From Acidimicrobiaceae bacterium (lineage in GTDB: Bacteria; Actinomycetota; Acidimicrobiia; Acidimicrobiales; RAAP-2): a DNA stretch of 5,569 nt. This document shows, piece by piece, positions 5,144 to 5,569 of the stretch; position 1 is the first letter of the stretch; the number at the start of each line of letters is the position of its first letter. The stretch is from positions 1 to 5,569 of the forward strand of contig PLCI01000145.1 of the NCBI GenBank assembly GCA_003135595.1, in the 5' to 3' direction. The notes under the pieces are model-generated. The model saw only the letters and a program-made list of their open reading frames with translations, was not told where the DNA came from and did not search any database. The position numbers were made by a program, and so were the translations under genes.

Positions 5144-5569
5144 TCACGCGACGTCGATCAGCCCTTGCTCTTCTTCTGCGGTCAGCCAACGCCCGGGCCA
5201 TGCTCGGTCGCCCCACCACGACACGATGTCGTCGACGCTCTCAGAGAGCGGTCGAAGCGAGAGGCCGTGGTCGAGTGCGAGGGAGGGATCCGTCGTGTCC
5301 GCCGTGTCGCCCCGCGGTCCCGTCCACATTGGAAACTTTGCCGCGAGGCCGCTCTGCTCGAGCCTTTCGGGCGGGACCTCGACGACGCTGGTCCCTGGGG
5401 GACCCACATGCAAGGCAATCTGCTCGACGACGTCCACGAATCCTGCGGCGGGCCAGGGTCCTGCTGCGGTGAACGCACCCGACGACGCGCGCTCCACGAG
5501 CGACAGGGTGAACGAGCCGAGGTCACGCGCGTCGATGTACTGGAGCGCGACGCTGCGTGGCCCCGGCAC
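5144..5569 (-). CDS. C-terminal part of a NAD-dependent epimerase/dehydratase (extended SDR), truncated by the window end
   Basis: The last 141 or so codons of a gene that starts beyond the window; the first codon seen, GTG at 5567-5569, is internal because the frame is still open and family members are usually about 250-340 residues. Near the beginning of the visible part is QYIDARDLGSF, the late motif of extended short-chain dehydrogenase/reductases (typically FIDVRDLA), followed by GAFTAAGP, matching the usual G-x-YN-x-x-GP position, and a C-terminal helical part with IVSWWGDR and a WPGRWLTAEEE tail. The NAD(P)-binding Rossmann GxxGxxG motif and the YxxxK catalytic pair would lie outside the window. 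It is therefore a soluble oxidoreductase or sugar/aldehyde-type reductase of unknown substrate. Its relation to the P450 is not shown by position: they are over 1.5 kb apart on opposite strands. Confidence 0.85.
   Translation of the reverse strand: MPGPRSVALQYIDARDLGSFTLSLVERASSGAFTAAGPWPAAGFVDVVEQIALHVGPPGTSVVEVPPERLEQSGLAAKFPMWTGPRGDTADTTDPSLALDHGLSLRPLSESVDDIVSWWGDRAWPGRWLTAEEEQGLIDVA

Noticed and set aside
5567..5569. GTG at the right edge as the start of the epimerase gene
   Set aside because: It would leave a 141-residue protein without a Rossmann domain; the frame continues beyond the window.
1..5569. tRNA genes, CRISPR repeats, insertion sequence ends, phage or toxin-antitoxin genes
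   Set aside because: No tRNA T-loop context, regularly spaced direct repeats, transposase motifs or small co-directional gene pairs were found on reading both strands.

Overview
This window comes from a high-GC bacterium, most likely an actinomycetote. Most codons end in G or C, the lipoprotein and secreted-hydrolase styles are actinobacterial, the start sites look leaderless, and the subtilase-type C-terminus resembles secreted proteases that I recall from Actinobacteria, including Acidimicrobiia. I cannot place the genus. No rRNA, tRNA, CRISPR array, insertion sequence or phage gene is visible.

Layout, left to right. (1) 1-1017, plus strand: the 3' end of a large secreted protein, probably the C-terminal beta-sandwich part of an S8 (subtilisin-like) peptidase. 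It is followed by a very strong 18-bp hairpin (1047-1087). (2) 1220-2023, plus: a secreted SGNH/GDSL-family esterase-type hydrolase with its own signal peptide. (3) 2024-2367: an intergenic stretch that is not featureless. One frame (about 2061-2258) has 89% G/C third positions and encodes a short hydrophobic segment followed by a basic tail, so it is either a small membrane protein or a gene relic. Its right end carries a perfect TTGACA box and nested inverted repeats ahead of the next gene. (4) 2368-3576, plus: a complete class I-type bacterial cytochrome P450 with all heme and I-helix signatures and no redox partner next to it. (5) 3736-4467, minus, convergent with the P450: a lipoprotein with a clean lipobox and a serine tether, probably of an LppX/LolA-like fold. 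(6) 4468-5143: a 676-bp gap with no convincing gene but several perfect palindromes. (7) 5144-5569, minus: the C-terminal part of a NAD-dependent epimerase/dehydratase (extended SDR), cut by the window end.

The genes do not form an obvious operon or pathway. Three look exported (protease part, SGNH hydrolase, lipoprotein) and two are oxidoreductases (P450, SDR). Each gene appears to have its own promoter and most have their own hairpin. The most interesting common thread is regulatory: the three genes whose starts are visible each have a -10-like hexamer exactly 6 nt before the chosen start codon and no good Shine-Dalgarno, which is the geometry of leaderless transcripts. I see no clear sign of a new multi-gene system here. 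The unexplained pieces are the high-GC3 frame at 2061-2258 and the palindrome-bearing gap at 4468-5143.
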